Source: Fibrobacterota bacterium (GTDB taxonomy: Bacteria; Fibrobacterota; Chitinivibrionia; Chitinivibrionales; Chitinispirillaceae). From it: 64,000 bases of DNA. The notes under the pieces were generated by a model. The model did not search any database and was not told where the DNA came from. It worked only from the letters and a program-made list of their open reading frames with translations. The stretch covers positions 1 to 64,000 of the forward strand of contig JAEZKP010000101.1 in assembly GCA_023436145.1 (NCBI GenBank), given 5' to 3'. Each line of letters begins with the position of its first letter. Positions within the stretch are counted from its first letter, which is position 1. Positions 1-8,889 of the stretch are shown piece after piece. The translations under genes and the position numbers were made by a program.

Positions 1-1113
1 CCCGGTGAGACCTTTTTTGGTAGCAATGTAAAGCAGCTGATTGAGGTTAGAAATGGTTCTGTGGAAAAAAGTGGGACCTGGCGTAAACATATGATTCCCT
101 ACTTCTTTAAAGGCACCACTGATATCGGAAGTGAAGCAGGAGTAACTATTACCGTAAATCCGGGTGCAATCCTCACCTTCGATCAGGATGCATATCTGGA
201 AATCGGATACAGCAAAACTGCATCATTTATTGCTAATGGAACAGTTACCGACTCTATAAGATTTATCTCTGGTGCAACCGCTGCACACTGGGGATATGCA
301 GGAGACAATTCTGGCGGCATCTGGTTTGGCTCAAAAACCACTGGCAATTCTTCACTTCAATACTGTGTAGTTGACAGTGCCACCTCCGGAGTTTATGTTG
401 ATGACATTGCAATTACGATCTCCAATTGTCGAATTACCAATAATCAGAAATACGGAATACAATTCAGCGATAATGGCTCGCCAAAAGACTCCGCAAGTTT
501 CCTTAACAATCTTATCACCAGTAATAGTACCTACGGAATCATAATCAATGCTTCTAAACTGGGGACACTTTCCGGAACCGGTTCAGTAGCAGGTAATACT
601 CTGGGTGGAATCTATGTAAACGGCGATGATGTCGCATCATCTGCAATATGGAAGAAACATGATGCACCATACATCATTAATGGAGTGGTGCATATAGGTT
701 CTGATAACGGAGCGACCATCACCATCAGACCCGGTGCCAGATTCGAGCTACTGCAGGATGCATACCTGGAAGTAGGATATGCCAACACCGCTGCACTGAT
801 CGCAAATGGTACTGCAACCGATTCAATCGTCTTCACATCCCATATGGATGGGGTATTCTGGGGTTACGCAGGATCTAATCCAGGAGGTATATGGTTTGGC
901 TCAAAGACTGCTGCTACCAGCTCGCTGACATATTGTGTCATAGAAAAAGCTACCAATGGAGTTTATCTGGATAAGCCAGTTACTATAAAGCAGTGCACCA
1001 TTCGTAACAATGAGGAATATGCTATTTATGTAAGTACCGATGGAGCTGCTGCAACCATTGCCGAAAACGTATATGCGGACAATGGAAGTGGTGAAGTCTT
1101 TATAGAAGAGTAG
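1..1113 (+). CDS. Surface beta-helix repeat protein, C-terminal part (5' end outside window)
   Basis: The reading frame is open from base 1 to the TAG at 1111-1113, so the gene starts upstream of the window. The visible part holds two imperfect copies of a unit of about 190 residues. Each copy has a W-K/R-K-H start, an IGS..G.TITV/I-PGA block, a QDAYLE(I/V)GY block, an IANGT.TDSI block and a GGIWFGSKT block, followed by short turns rich in N, S, C and Y. This is typical of right-handed parallel beta-helix (pectate-lyase-fold) surface proteins. No catalytic motif was identified. The protein ends within the second repeat, with no obvious sorting tail or anchor. The gene stands alone before a strong terminator. 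The function is unknown; adhesion or polysaccharide binding is a guess from the fold. Confidence 0.8.
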   Translation, partial: PGETFFGSNVKQLIEVRNGSVEKSGTWRKHMIPYFFKGTTDIGSEAGVTITVNPGAILTFDQDAYLEIGYSKTASFIANGTVTDSIRFISGATAAHWGYAGDNSGGIWFGSKTTGNSSLQYCVVDSATSGVYVDDIAITISNCRITNNQKYGIQFSDNGSPKDSASFLNNLITSNSTYGIIINASKLGTLSGTGSVAGNTLGGIYVNGDDVASSAIWKKHDAPYIINGVVHIGSDNGATITIRPGARFELLQDAYLEVGYANTAALIANGTATDSIVFTSHMDGVFWGYAGSNPGGIWFGSKTAATSSLTYCVIEKATNGVYLDKPVTIKQCTIRNNEEYAIYVSTDGAAATIAENVYADNGSGEVFIEE

Positions 1114-1177
1114 TAACACAAAAAGTCTCTATTCTGTAAGGGGTTCATAACTGTGAATCCCGTTCAGAAAAAAGCAT

Positions 1178-1216
1178 TAAGCCCTGCTGATTTTCAGCAG
1201 GGCTTAACTTTTTTTT
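1178..1216 (+). terminator. Rho-independent terminator of the beta-helix gene
   Basis: A perfect 14-bp inverted repeat (1178-1191 with 1195-1208) with a TTT loop is followed by a run of T at 1211-1216. It lies 65 bases after the stop of the beta-helix gene and before the MATE gene. Confidence 0.9.
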
Positions 1217-1317
1217 CAGCCGGCAGGATAAAAAACTTTTTTAAAGGATAATTGACTTTATCCTCTGCTATTGCTTAATTTTGCTCTAACCCAAAACAAA
1301 CCAGATGAGCATCCCGG

Positions 1318-2712
1318 ATGAATTCCATTTTTCTGCAAAGATCCGATAAAAAGACCCGCAAAAAAATAATTACACTGGCCATTCCAATTATGATTAACGG
1401 GATCGTGCAGCAGTTACAGATTCTGACCGACTGCGCTTTTCTGGGGCATATCAACAGTGATTTTTTTTCCGCTGTGGGGAATGTATTCTTCCCTTTCTTT
1501 CTCTGCATGGGTCAATTGTGGGTTCTTCCCACTGGTACCACTATCTTAATAGCCCAATCAATTGGGGCAGGAAAAACTCAGAACGGCCGGCCTGTTGCCG
1601 AAGCCTCATTCAAGTTTAATACTCTTATCTCCATATTTTTCTTTCTATTATGGTTTCTTTTCTCAAAACCGATTCTCTTAGCAATGGGAGTAAAGGAACC
1701 CATTCTCACACCTGCCCTCGACTATGTTAACATTCTCTCCTTTCTTCTGCTCACAATGGGCATCGATGTCACCGCCAGCGGAGTGATGCATGGGGTAGGA
1801 ATATCTAAACCGTTGATGCACATTGGGATCGTACGAAGCCTGCTCAATATCATTCTTGATTGGATTATGATTTACGGAAAATTTGGTTTTCCTGCTATGG
1901 GTATTAAAGGTGCCGCTCTGGCGACTGTCATTTCTAATCTGGTTGGTATTCCGGTAATCCTGTTTATCGTTTTCAAAGCTGGACATCTTCCGTTTAAGCT
2001 CTCTTTCAGAGGAACTCTCTGCGCTCCCTGGAAAAATTATTTTCCTGCATTAAAGCTCAGCCTTCCAGCTGCGGGTGAAGATCTTCTCTGGCATGGCGGC
2101 AATCTTATTCTGGTACGTATGCTCAACGTTATCGGCAGCCACGGCGCTGGAATTTTCACTTTGATAATGCAGATAGAGTCAACACCAGTGTTCCTCTACA
2201 TCGGTATAGCCAAAGCAGCACAGACACTGGTAGGTAACCGTACAGGAGAAGGAAACGTTCCTCTGGCTATACGCGACGGTTTGCAATGTCTCCGTTATAC
2301 CCTTTATCTCTGTTTGTTTTTTGTGGTGCTGCTGCTTGTCTCTCCTTTTCCCATATTGCGGATTTTTACAAGTGATACTCAGCTGATTAACACATCTGTT
2401 CCGTTTCTGATGATAGCAGGTGCATACCTGCTCCCCAAAGCAGTCAACATCACCATCGGCCATGGAATCCGGGGATATGGTGACACCCGCTGGATGCTTT
2501 ATACCCAGATTTTCGGTTTCCTTTATATCATAACTGCAGCAGCATTCACCATCTTTTCCCTTAAACTGGGTGTTCTGGGATTGTTTATAGCCATCGGATC
2601 AGATGAATTAATCAGAGGAATCATTAATTTCGTCCGTTTTCTCCAGGGGCCCAGACAAACAAAGCTCTATCTGGTCGATGATGATCAGAACGAATGTACG
2701 GTTTTAACGTAG
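1318..2712 (+). CDS. MATE family multidrug/toxin efflux transporter
   Basis: A 464-residue polytopic membrane protein with about twelve hydrophobic segments in two homologous halves, the usual MATE size and layout. The start (ITLAIPIMINGIVQQLQ, then DCAFLGHI) and the PTGTTILIAQSIGAG segment match the first-half MATE signature. The second half carries the GNRTGEGN loop expected in the repeat. MATE proteins export drugs or metabolites across the inner membrane in exchange for Na+ or H+; the substrate cannot be predicted. The ATG at 1318 has only a weak ribosome site, but it puts the first helix at the normal distance from the N-terminus. The gene is monocistronic: the preceding gene ends in a terminator and the next gene is convergent. 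Confidence 0.9.
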   Translation: MNSIFLQRSDKKTRKKIITLAIPIMINGIVQQLQILTDCAFLGHINSDFFSAVGNVFFPFFLCMGQLWVLPTGTTILIAQSIGAGKTQNGRPVAEASFKFNTLISIFFFLLWFLFSKPILLAMGVKEPILTPALDYVNILSFLLLTMGIDVTASGVMHGVGISKPLMHIGIVRSLLNIILDWIMIYGKFGFPAMGIKGAALATVISNLVGIPVILFIVFKAGHLPFKLSFRGTLCAPWKNYFPALKLSLPAAGEDLLWHGGNLILVRMLNVIGSHGAGIFTLIMQIESTPVFLYIGIAKAAQTLVGNRTGEGNVPLAIRDGLQCLRYTLYLCLFFVVLLLVSPFPILRIFTSDTQLINTSVPFLMIAGAYLLPKAVNITIGHGIRGYGDTRWMLYTQIFGFLYIITAAAFTIFSLKLGVLGLFIAIGSDELIRGIINFVRFLQGPRQTKLYLVDDDQNECTVLT

Positions 2713-2767
2713 TATAACAAACATCCACCAATAATATCTGATTGGCTTGCTGTTTACTGCAGGTGAG

Positions 2768-2802
2768 AAAAAAAAGTGCACCGGAGAGTTCTCCAGGTGC
2801 AC
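2768..2802 (-). terminator. Rho-independent terminator downstream of argC
   Basis: Read on the minus strand, GTGCACC (2796-2802) pairs with GGTGCAC (2776-2782), with an inner pairing TGGAGA/TCTCC. It is followed by eight Ts (complement of 2768-2775). It lies 27 bases past the argC stop. Confidence 0.8.
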
Positions 2803-2828
2803 AGCAGAAATAGTTTAATCAAAATCAG

Positions 2829-3773
2829 TTATAATAATCCCATGCCCTCATCACAACCACAGACAATATTCATACACTGAACAGCTGCACCGGATGCCCC
2901 CTTGCCCAGGTTATCCAGACGCGAAACCAGTACTATCTGCTCATCGTTATGAAAGACACAGATATCGTTTCTATTGGAGTCATTTGAAGCAACAACATTA
3001 ATATAACCGTTTTCTGTAGACTGATCAGTTTCAAAGGGTAATACCTTAACGAATTGCTCAGATTGGTAATAACCTGAAAGAAAATCGTGTATCTCTTTGG
3101 CAGAGCTCTTTTTAGGTAATAATCTGCGTAAAAGAGGTACCATAACCGCCATTCCCTTATAATAATTACACACTAAGGGAGTAAAAAGCGGAGTGAAATC
3201 CAGTCCCACAATCTTCTGCATCTCAGGCAAATGTTTATGGTTTAATTTGGCAGCATAAGGACGTGGTGCAACCAAAGCACCTTTCTGGGGGCTGTCAGAT
3301 TCATATTGAGAAATTAGTTTCTTTCCACCACCACTATATCCGGACACCGCATGCAATGTCACCGGGTATTCCTTCTGCACCAGTCCCTCCTGAACAAGCG
3401 GATACATTAATGCAACAAAACCGGTGGCGTAACATCCTGGAACTGCTATTCTTTTGGAATTTCTTATTCTCTCCCGCTGTCCTTTTAGTTCCGGAAAACC
3501 ATATGCCCAATCCGGATTGGTCCTATGCGCAGTACTGGCATCGATGATACAGGTCCGCTCATTAGTAACAAGGGAAACTGATTCTCTGGAAGCATCATCG
3601 GGAAGACAAAGGAAAACGATATCCGCCTCATTGAGAAATTTTCTTTTCAGCTCGACATCTTTTCTTCTCTCATTATCGATTTTAAGTATCTCTATGCCAC
3701 TATGTTTTAATAGACGTTCATTTATCTGTAACCCGGTCGTACCTTCCTGACCATCAACGAATATCTTATACAT
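2829..3773 (-). CDS. argC: N-acetyl-gamma-glutamyl-phosphate reductase, short (type 2) form
   Basis: Catalyses NADPH reduction of N-acetylglutamyl-5-phosphate to the semialdehyde, the third step of arginine biosynthesis, in the cytosol. The protein is 314 residues, matching the short type-2 ArgC family rather than the ~345-residue common form. The N-terminal nucleotide-binding motif DGQEGTTGLQI is visible at 8-18. The catalytic cysteine is C114 in AVPGCYATG, and SGYSGGGK follows further on. The start gives the expected N-terminal MYKIFVDG. It is a single gene with its own terminator and no other arg gene nearby. The 285 bases separating it from the divergent oxidoreductase gene should hold both promoters. 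Confidence 0.95.
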   Translation of the reverse strand: MYKIFVDGQEGTTGLQINERLLKHSGIEILKIDNERRKDVELKRKFLNEADIVFLCLPDDASRESVSLVTNERTCIIDASTAHRTNPDWAYGFPELKGQRERIRNSKRIAVPGCYATGFVALMYPLVQEGLVQKEYPVTLHAVSGYSGGGKKLISQYESDSPQKGALVAPRPYAAKLNHKHLPEMQKIVGLDFTPLFTPLVCNYYKGMAVMVPLLRRLLPKKSSAKEIHDFLSGYYQSEQFVKVLPFETDQSTENGYINVVASNDSNRNDICVFHNDEQIVLVSRLDNLGKGASGAAVQCMNIVCGCDEGMGLL

Positions 3774-4058
3774 CTGTGCTCCTGTTTTCTTGGCAAAAAA
3801 CCTTTTTTAGCCTGCAACCGGACTTAAAGATCATCTGCCAATCTTTTTGCTATTAATTGTCAAATTCATAATATAATAAACAGATAGAGTGCATGCAATT
3901 TGTAATTTCAGCGATGCTTCTGAATACTCTCTATTACGATTTAATTCAGGCTTTAATCACAGCTATTCCACTTGATAATTGCACTCACCTGTTCAGGCAT
4001 CATTACTGCAAGTATATTTGATTATTCACCCTTCAACCTATAGAAAGATACTTTAATT

Positions 4059-4706
4059 ATGAATTTCTCAATAATACTGGCACATCCCAGGCCCACCAGT
4101 TTCAGTCATGCTATTGCCGACGTAGCCAGACAAACCCTGTTATCACAAGATGTTAACGTTTTTTATCATGATTTATACCTGGAAAACTTTCCACCTGTCC
4201 TTCCCCCGGGAGAAGAACAGAGAGATGCAATCATCCCAGATATAATCTCCAGACATTGTGAAGAGATTCGAAGTGTCGATGGCATTATTATAATTCATCC
4301 AAACTGGTGGGGACAGCCCCCTGCAATACTGACCGGATGGGTGGATAGAGTCTTCAGACCGGGGGTGGCATATCGTTTTATAGGTACCGATAAGGGAGAA
4401 GGTGTCCCTCAGGGATTACTGAAAGCACATATTGCACTGGTTTTCAACACTGCCAACACTGCTATCGAAAGAGAGATTGAAGTTTTTGGTGATCCACTTG
4501 AAAAAATCTGGAAAAACTGTATATTCAACCTCTGCGGTGTAAAAAATTTCGTCAGAAGGATGTTCACAGTCATGGTTAGCAGCACTATGGAACAGCGAAA
4601 TATGTGGCTTCAGGAGGTCAGAAATATCACCGAAAAGGCAGTTCAGGACACCCGTTCCCATATTCGTCCCTTTTATACAGAAAACCGGTTCTTCAATGAG
4701 CAATAG
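4059..4706 (+). CDS. Flavodoxin-fold NAD(P)H oxidoreductase (YwrO/KefF/MdaB-like)
   Basis: A 215-residue protein of the Flavodoxin_2 family, FMN/FAD-dependent enzymes that reduce quinones or act as ancillary subunits of Kef potassium efflux systems. The N-terminus (IILAHPRPTSFSHAIAD) is the phosphate-binding loop with the AHP.. start typical of the group. The HPNWWGQPPAILTGWVDRVF segment at about 86-105 is the highly conserved flavin and substrate site block. There is no signal peptide, so it is cytosolic. The ATG follows an AGAAAG sequence in the preceding bases. No Kef transporter is adjacent, so a stand-alone quinone or nitro-compound reductase is more likely. Substrate unknown. Confidence 0.85.
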   Translation: MNFSIILAHPRPTSFSHAIADVARQTLLSQDVNVFYHDLYLENFPPVLPPGEEQRDAIIPDIISRHCEEIRSVDGIIIIHPNWWGQPPAILTGWVDRVFRPGVAYRFIGTDKGEGVPQGLLKAHIALVFNTANTAIEREIEVFGDPLEKIWKNCIFNLCGVKNFVRRMFTVMVSSTMEQRNMWLQEVRNITEKAVQDTRSHIRPFYTENRFFNEQ

Positions 4707-4735
4707 TTAAAAAACACAATAATTTTCATATTTCG

Positions 4736-4751
4736 AACCTGTATACAGGTT
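4736..4751. promoter_or_regulatory. Perfect 16-bp palindrome, possible operator
   Basis: The sequence AACCTGTATACAGGTT is a perfect palindrome without a loop. It lies between the oxidoreductase stop (4706) and the protease start (4847). There is no T-run, so it is not a terminator. Its size and symmetry suit a dimeric repressor site, but no regulator is known. Confidence 0.4.
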
Positions 4752-4846
4752 AAGAAGACAAAATATCCTATGCGGAGGTTCGGTTATCATCCTTTTCAGG
4801 TCTGCCCAATCTATTTTAAGGATCCGGGGAGGGTCTATTTTAAAAA

Positions 4847-6826
4847 ATGCATATAATCAATATTATAATTTGGGTTTTCCTTTGTTTTTCAGGAAGTATT
4901 TATGCTGCCCAAAGTCATTTGCCTGGTTTTGCATTATCAAGTGCTTTTTGTCAGGATTTGCTTTGGACAAAAATGCAGATTCCATTTCCAAATCTTGACA
5001 GTACCCGCATTTTATGTTTTGTAGACGAGGTGCATGGCACCCGCCCATCTGATCTCCCCCGCACAGTAACCGGAAAAAACATTCTGATAGGAATTATCGA
5101 TACCGAATTTGACACCCATCACCCGGCTTTTCTTGACAGTTATGGCAACACCAGATTTGTAGCACTGTGGAATCAGAGTGCCATTTCACCCATCAGAAAT
5201 AACCGGTTCGGCTATGGAGTCATTAAAAGTCAAACTGAATTGCAGAAAGACAGTCTGTTTGGGCTCATAGAAAATCATGTGCACGGGACGATGATGGCCA
5301 GCATCGCTGCGGGTTCTGAAAAAAAACATAACTTTTATGGTATGGCACCCGATGCCATGATCGCAGCAGTCATGTACTCCAGCCAGATAAGCAACATCTC
5401 CGATGGAATCTCATGGATCTTTTCACTTGCAGATTCGCTCAATGTTCCCTGTGTTATCAATTTAAGCATTGGTATCCCCTACGGACCCCATGATGGTACC
5501 TCATCTTTCGATCGTTTTGTAGACTCTGTAAGTGGGCCGGGTCGAATAATTGTTGGAGCTGCAGGAAATGATTATAATCGCAATGCTCACCTTGAGTTTA
5601 AATTATCTCCTGATGATTCGGCTGGTACCTGGGTTACTCCAAAACGTACAAATTCCAACAATGATACTTTTTATGTGTCAGGAATCGATATCTGGGGAGA
5701 ACAGGAAAAACTTTTTTCAGTACAACCTATGCTGATTGATACCTCCAGTAAAAAAAGAGAATTCTTTAAAAAAGTAACTCTCAGAAAAGCAACCATCGAG
5801 TATGAAGATTCATTGGACTGGAAAAATGACGATGGGTCAAACCAAAAGGTACGTATGGTTGTTAAGGCGGAACCCTCAAGCAGCCTCAACAACAAACCTC
5901 ACTGTTTAATCTATTTTCAAACCCCCACTCCAAATCTTTTTGCAGGCATAACCATTACTAATGGTAAAGACAGCAGTACTATTCATGCATGGCACATCCA
6001 CAAACTGGCTTTACAAAAGCTGGATATTGATCGTTTCCATGACGGTGACCACAAATACAGTGTCAACGAAGTAGGAGGAACGGCAAAACGGATAATTACT
6101 GTGGGGGCATACACCGGTAGGGGCACATTAAAATACTGGAATGATTCGGTGGAGGTGTCCGCTGAGCACACTGGTGATATAACTCATTTCAGCGGCACAG
6201 GTCCCACTGTCGACGGAAGAATAAAACCGGATATTACAGCTCCAGGATGGCGAATAGTTGTGGCTATGAGCAGAAGCTCACAACCTGACCTGACACCGGT
6301 AATCTGGCCTGACATTTCCACTAAAAACGGGCGTTATGCCGAAGCAACCGGAACTTCCGGATCTGCTCCGGTAGTAGCTGGTATTATTGCACTCATGCTG
6401 CAGATTAATCCTGAACTGACACCGGAAACGGCTCTCAACTGCATCCAGAAATCAGCGATTCACGATCAATGGACCGGCGATATTACTACTCCTGTCAATA
6501 GATGGGGTGCAGGGAAAATTAATGCCGCAGGAGCTGTTCAGGAAGTGATTAATATGACTTCAGCAATCCGGATTTCCCGTACAGAAACACCAGCAGGAAT
6601 TTCCTTTACCCGTTCAGGCTATACTGTATTTGTTAGGAATTTCCACGAAAAAGGGGCAGCAGTTCTATTCGATCTCCGGGGGCGTAAGATCGCTAAAATT
6701 AATTTCAATGAGAGTGGAATAGTCTCTATTCCCCGAAATATTGCCTCAGGATTATTTACACTTGTTTTTTACAGGCAACATGGTGGATCTTCCATAGGAA
6801 GCCTTAAGCTTGCCATAGATCATTGA
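4847..6826 (+). CDS. Secreted subtilisin-like serine protease (S8) with C-terminal sorting-type domain
   Basis: A 659-residue secreted peptidase of the S8 family. Residues 1-20 form a signal peptide ending in SGSIYA. The catalytic triad is visible: D85 in IGIIDTEFD, H146 in NHVHGTMMA and S504 in GTSGSAP. The oxyanion asparagine is in IVGAAGNDYN. A large insert of about 200 residues between the histidine and serine blocks resembles those of Bacteroidota/FCB subtilases. The last ~80 residues are a small beta domain with the VLFDLRGRKI.....SGLFTLVFY pattern, resembling type IX secretion sorting domains; this is inference because the canonical terminal lysine signature is absent. GGGAGGG about 13 bases upstream may be the ribosome site. 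A 16-bp palindrome lies 95 bases before the start. Likely role: degradation of extracellular protein. Confidence 0.9.
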   Translation: MHIINIIIWVFLCFSGSIYAAQSHLPGFALSSAFCQDLLWTKMQIPFPNLDSTRILCFVDEVHGTRPSDLPRTVTGKNILIGIIDTEFDTHHPAFLDSYGNTRFVALWNQSAISPIRNNRFGYGVIKSQTELQKDSLFGLIENHVHGTMMASIAAGSEKKHNFYGMAPDAMIAAVMYSSQISNISDGISWIFSLADSLNVPCVINLSIGIPYGPHDGTSSFDRFVDSVSGPGRIIVGAAGNDYNRNAHLEFKLSPDDSAGTWVTPKRTNSNNDTFYVSGIDIWGEQEKLFSVQPMLIDTSSKKREFFKKVTLRKATIEYEDSLDWKNDDGSNQKVRMVVKAEPSSSLNNKPHCLIYFQTPTPNLFAGITITNGKDSSTIHAWHIHKLALQKLDIDRFHDGDHKYSVNEVGGTAKRIITVGAYTGRGTLKYWNDSVEVSAEHTGDITHFSGTGPTVDGRIKPDITAPGWRIVVAMSRSSQPDLTPVIWPDISTKNGRYAEATGTSGSAPVVAGIIALMLQINPELTPETALNCIQKSAIHDQWTGDITTPVNRWGAGKINAAGAVQEVINMTSAIRISRTETPAGISFTRSGYTVFVRNFHEKGAAVLFDLRGRKIAKINFNESGIVSIPRNIASGLFTLVFYRQHGGSSIGSLKLAIDH

Positions 6827-6854
6827 TTGTGCTGTCATTGTTAACTCTTCCATA

Positions 6855-8231
6855 TTATTCTGCCAGAAACTCCCACAAAGGCCCGGTGGCACCTCTGGCT
6901 CTGAGCCTTTCAATCACCGCTTGCTGCTGAGGGATTCTCTGCTCAAAAATCCATCTTGGAGATTGGTTCTGAAAATTCCGCAATAAGAGTTCTGCTTTTT
7001 CAACACTTATTTCTGGTGACAAATAAAAGGTCGGTTCCAATAAAGATTGATCTTCCCGGACAACCTTTTCCCTGATTGCCCTGCGATGGAGATCTGTTCC
7101 TGGAAAGAGTCGCATTCCTAAAAAGGGATATATCACCGTCTGTTTCAGGTACCCGGAATTACAAAAAGAGATATGCATAGTTGATTCTGTTTCGCCAGGT
7201 CCTCCCAAAATCAAAAAATGTGCATAGTGTACATTCTCTTTGCGGGCAAGTTCACTGGAGGAGAGGATGTCTTCAAAAGTAAACTTTTTACCATACTCGG
7301 TTAAGACCTCATCACAAAAACTGTCTGATCCAAATTCTATGTGTTTAAGCCCTGCCCTAGCCATCAGTTTCATTGATTCGGAAGAGATTGCTGCTGGTCT
7401 TAAAAAACATCCCCATTCCACTCTGACATTTCGCCTTAATAACTGATTGCATACGCCAGTGATGTGATCCTCGGAAATATTAAAAACCGAATCGACAATA
7501 TAGATATAACGAGCCCCCAATTCGATCGCCCTGTCAAAATCCTCAACTATTTCCACAGGATCACGGAATCTGACTTTACATCCCTCAATAAGCGGATATG
7601 AACAGTAAATACATGAGTATGGGCATCCCCTCTGGGTCTGTACGCAGGCCATTGAGCTTTTTCTAAGATAGTTTTTTAATATTTTTTCCTCTATTAAAGG
7701 CCGGCAAATCGTTTTCAGATCGATATTTACTTTTGGATTTACAACTATTGTATCAGCTTCCCGGAACACCAGACCAGCAATATTAATAAGCAATTCAGGT
7801 CCGGGACTTGGATCACCCGATAACAGCTCCAACAGGTGGACGATACCGATCTCTGCTTCACCGGTAATACCAAAATCTGCTCCGGTTAAGCGTAGTATCT
7901 GCTGCGGAAAAATAGAAAAACCGCTCCCGCCAAGTATAACAGGCACATTTGTAACCGATTTTATCCGGGAAACACACTCCTGATAATCCGGTAAAAACAC
8001 TTTAGTATCGCTGACTCGAACATCATCGATATTTCTGATGGAAATCCCAATAAAATCAGGCTGAAATCTTTTTATCACTGCTTCCAATCCCAAATCGTCA
8101 AACATAAGATCGAGCATGCATACTTCAAACATTGCATTTTTTAAAGCAGAAGCTACATGAGCCAGGCCCAGAGGAAAGACCGGGTAAGGGTCAGAGCAGA
8201 AGTTACAATTTATTAAAAGTACTTTTTTCAA
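6855..8231 (-). CDS. B12-binding-domain radical SAM protein
   Basis: A 458-residue radical SAM enzyme of the cobalamin-binding class. Residues 1-140 form a Rossmann-like B12-binding domain (LLINCN start, FPLGLAHVASAL, GGSGFSIFP). The 4Fe-4S cysteines are C203, C207 and C210 in GCPYSCIYCSYP. A TIM-barrel region follows with ILGGPGET near residue 340. The cobalamin domain lacks the DxHxxG motif, as is usual in this group. The family performs methylations, ring rearrangements and other radical reactions; the substrate cannot be predicted. It is the last gene of a three-gene minus-strand operon, and its start overlaps the lipoate-ligase-like gene by 29 bases. The partners suggest an electron donor (DUF362 ferredoxin protein) and an acyl- or cofactor-transfer step. 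Confidence 0.85.
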   Translation of the reverse strand: MKKVLLINCNFCSDPYPVFPLGLAHVASALKNAMFEVCMLDLMFDDLGLEAVIKRFQPDFIGISIRNIDDVRVSDTKVFLPDYQECVSRIKSVTNVPVILGGSGFSIFPQQILRLTGADFGITGEAEIGIVHLLELLSGDPSPGPELLINIAGLVFREADTIVVNPKVNIDLKTICRPLIEEKILKNYLRKSSMACVQTQRGCPYSCIYCSYPLIEGCKVRFRDPVEIVEDFDRAIELGARYIYIVDSVFNISEDHITGVCNQLLRRNVRVEWGCFLRPAAISSESMKLMARAGLKHIEFGSDSFCDEVLTEYGKKFTFEDILSSSELARKENVHYAHFLILGGPGETESTMHISFCNSGYLKQTVIYPFLGMRLFPGTDLHRRAIREKVVREDQSLLEPTFYLSPEISVEKAELLLRNFQNQSPRWIFEQRIPQQQAVIERLRARGATGPLWEFLAE

Positions 8232-8889
8232 AAGAATCCTGTTCAGTGGTTGAACTCAGTTGTTCCTGAAGTCCGCTGCCAAAAAGAGTGCATACCCGGG
8301 CAGCAGAGATAGAAAAACCCTGTTCATGTAAAGTGGTGCAGAAGGTCTCATGACCTCTTCCCTTACGATAATCCGGTTCTCTGGGAGGATATTGAAGGTA
8401 ACGGTTCATAAGGGAGATATCCGCAGAAACCAGCAAGCTTGATTGATAATAATACAGGCAGGGATGAGAACCCATATAGAGCGAACTCCCCAATATCTTA
8501 CGGTTCTGTATCGCCAGATCACTGATCCCCTTTTTCTCGATTTTTTCAATACCCTCTTTTCTGAAAAGTGAAATCATAGCATTATGAATTTTATCAAAAA
8601 TACACAAGGCAGATTCACCGGCTGTACGCTCGCCTACTATAATGGTGACAACTACTCCCGGAGCCAGGATGACTGTTCCTCCTCCGCCTCGTCTTTTCTG
8701 CACTGGAACACCTTCCGTAATACATCTTTCCAGGTTCAATTCCAAATCAGGTTTGCATGAAGGCCCATAGACTACTTCCAGAGAATTCTGCTCGTATACA
8801 AATACAAACGGTTTAGGACACCGTGCACCGAAGATGAAAATTCCGTCATTCTTGCAAACTTCACCCGGAAATCTGGGAAATTCTAACAT
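8203..8889 (-). CDS. Lipoate-protein ligase A family protein (BPL/LplA/LipB fold)
   Basis: A 228-residue protein of the biotin/lipoate ligase fold. It shows the RRGGGGTVI block (66-73) that binds the acyl-adenylate and the GISDLAIQNRKILGSSLY block, with K131 in the place of the catalytic lysine of LplA. Members attach lipoate or octanoate to carrier proteins or act as amidotransferases. It lacks the long C-terminal accessory domain of E. coli LplA. No lipoyl synthase, glycine cleavage H protein or dehydrogenase E2 is nearby. The gene sits between a DUF362 ferredoxin gene (7-base overlap) and a radical SAM gene (29-base overlap), so it is co-translated. The exact substrate is unknown. Confidence 0.85.
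   Translation of the reverse strand: MLEFPRFPGEVCKNDGIFIFGARCPKPFVFVYEQNSLEVVYGPSCKPDLELNLERCITEGVPVQKRRGGGGTVILAPGVVVTIIVGERTAGESALCIFDKIHNAMISLFRKEGIEKIEKKGISDLAIQNRKILGSSLYMGSHPCLYYYQSSLLVSADISLMNRYLQYPPREPDYRKGRGHETFCTTLHEQGFSISAARVCTLFGSGLQEQLSSTTEQDSFEKSTFNKL

Noticed and set aside
3858..3885. AT-rich TATAAT-like boxes between argC and the oxidoreductase
   Set aside because: The spacing between candidate boxes is too short or too long to support a promoter call.
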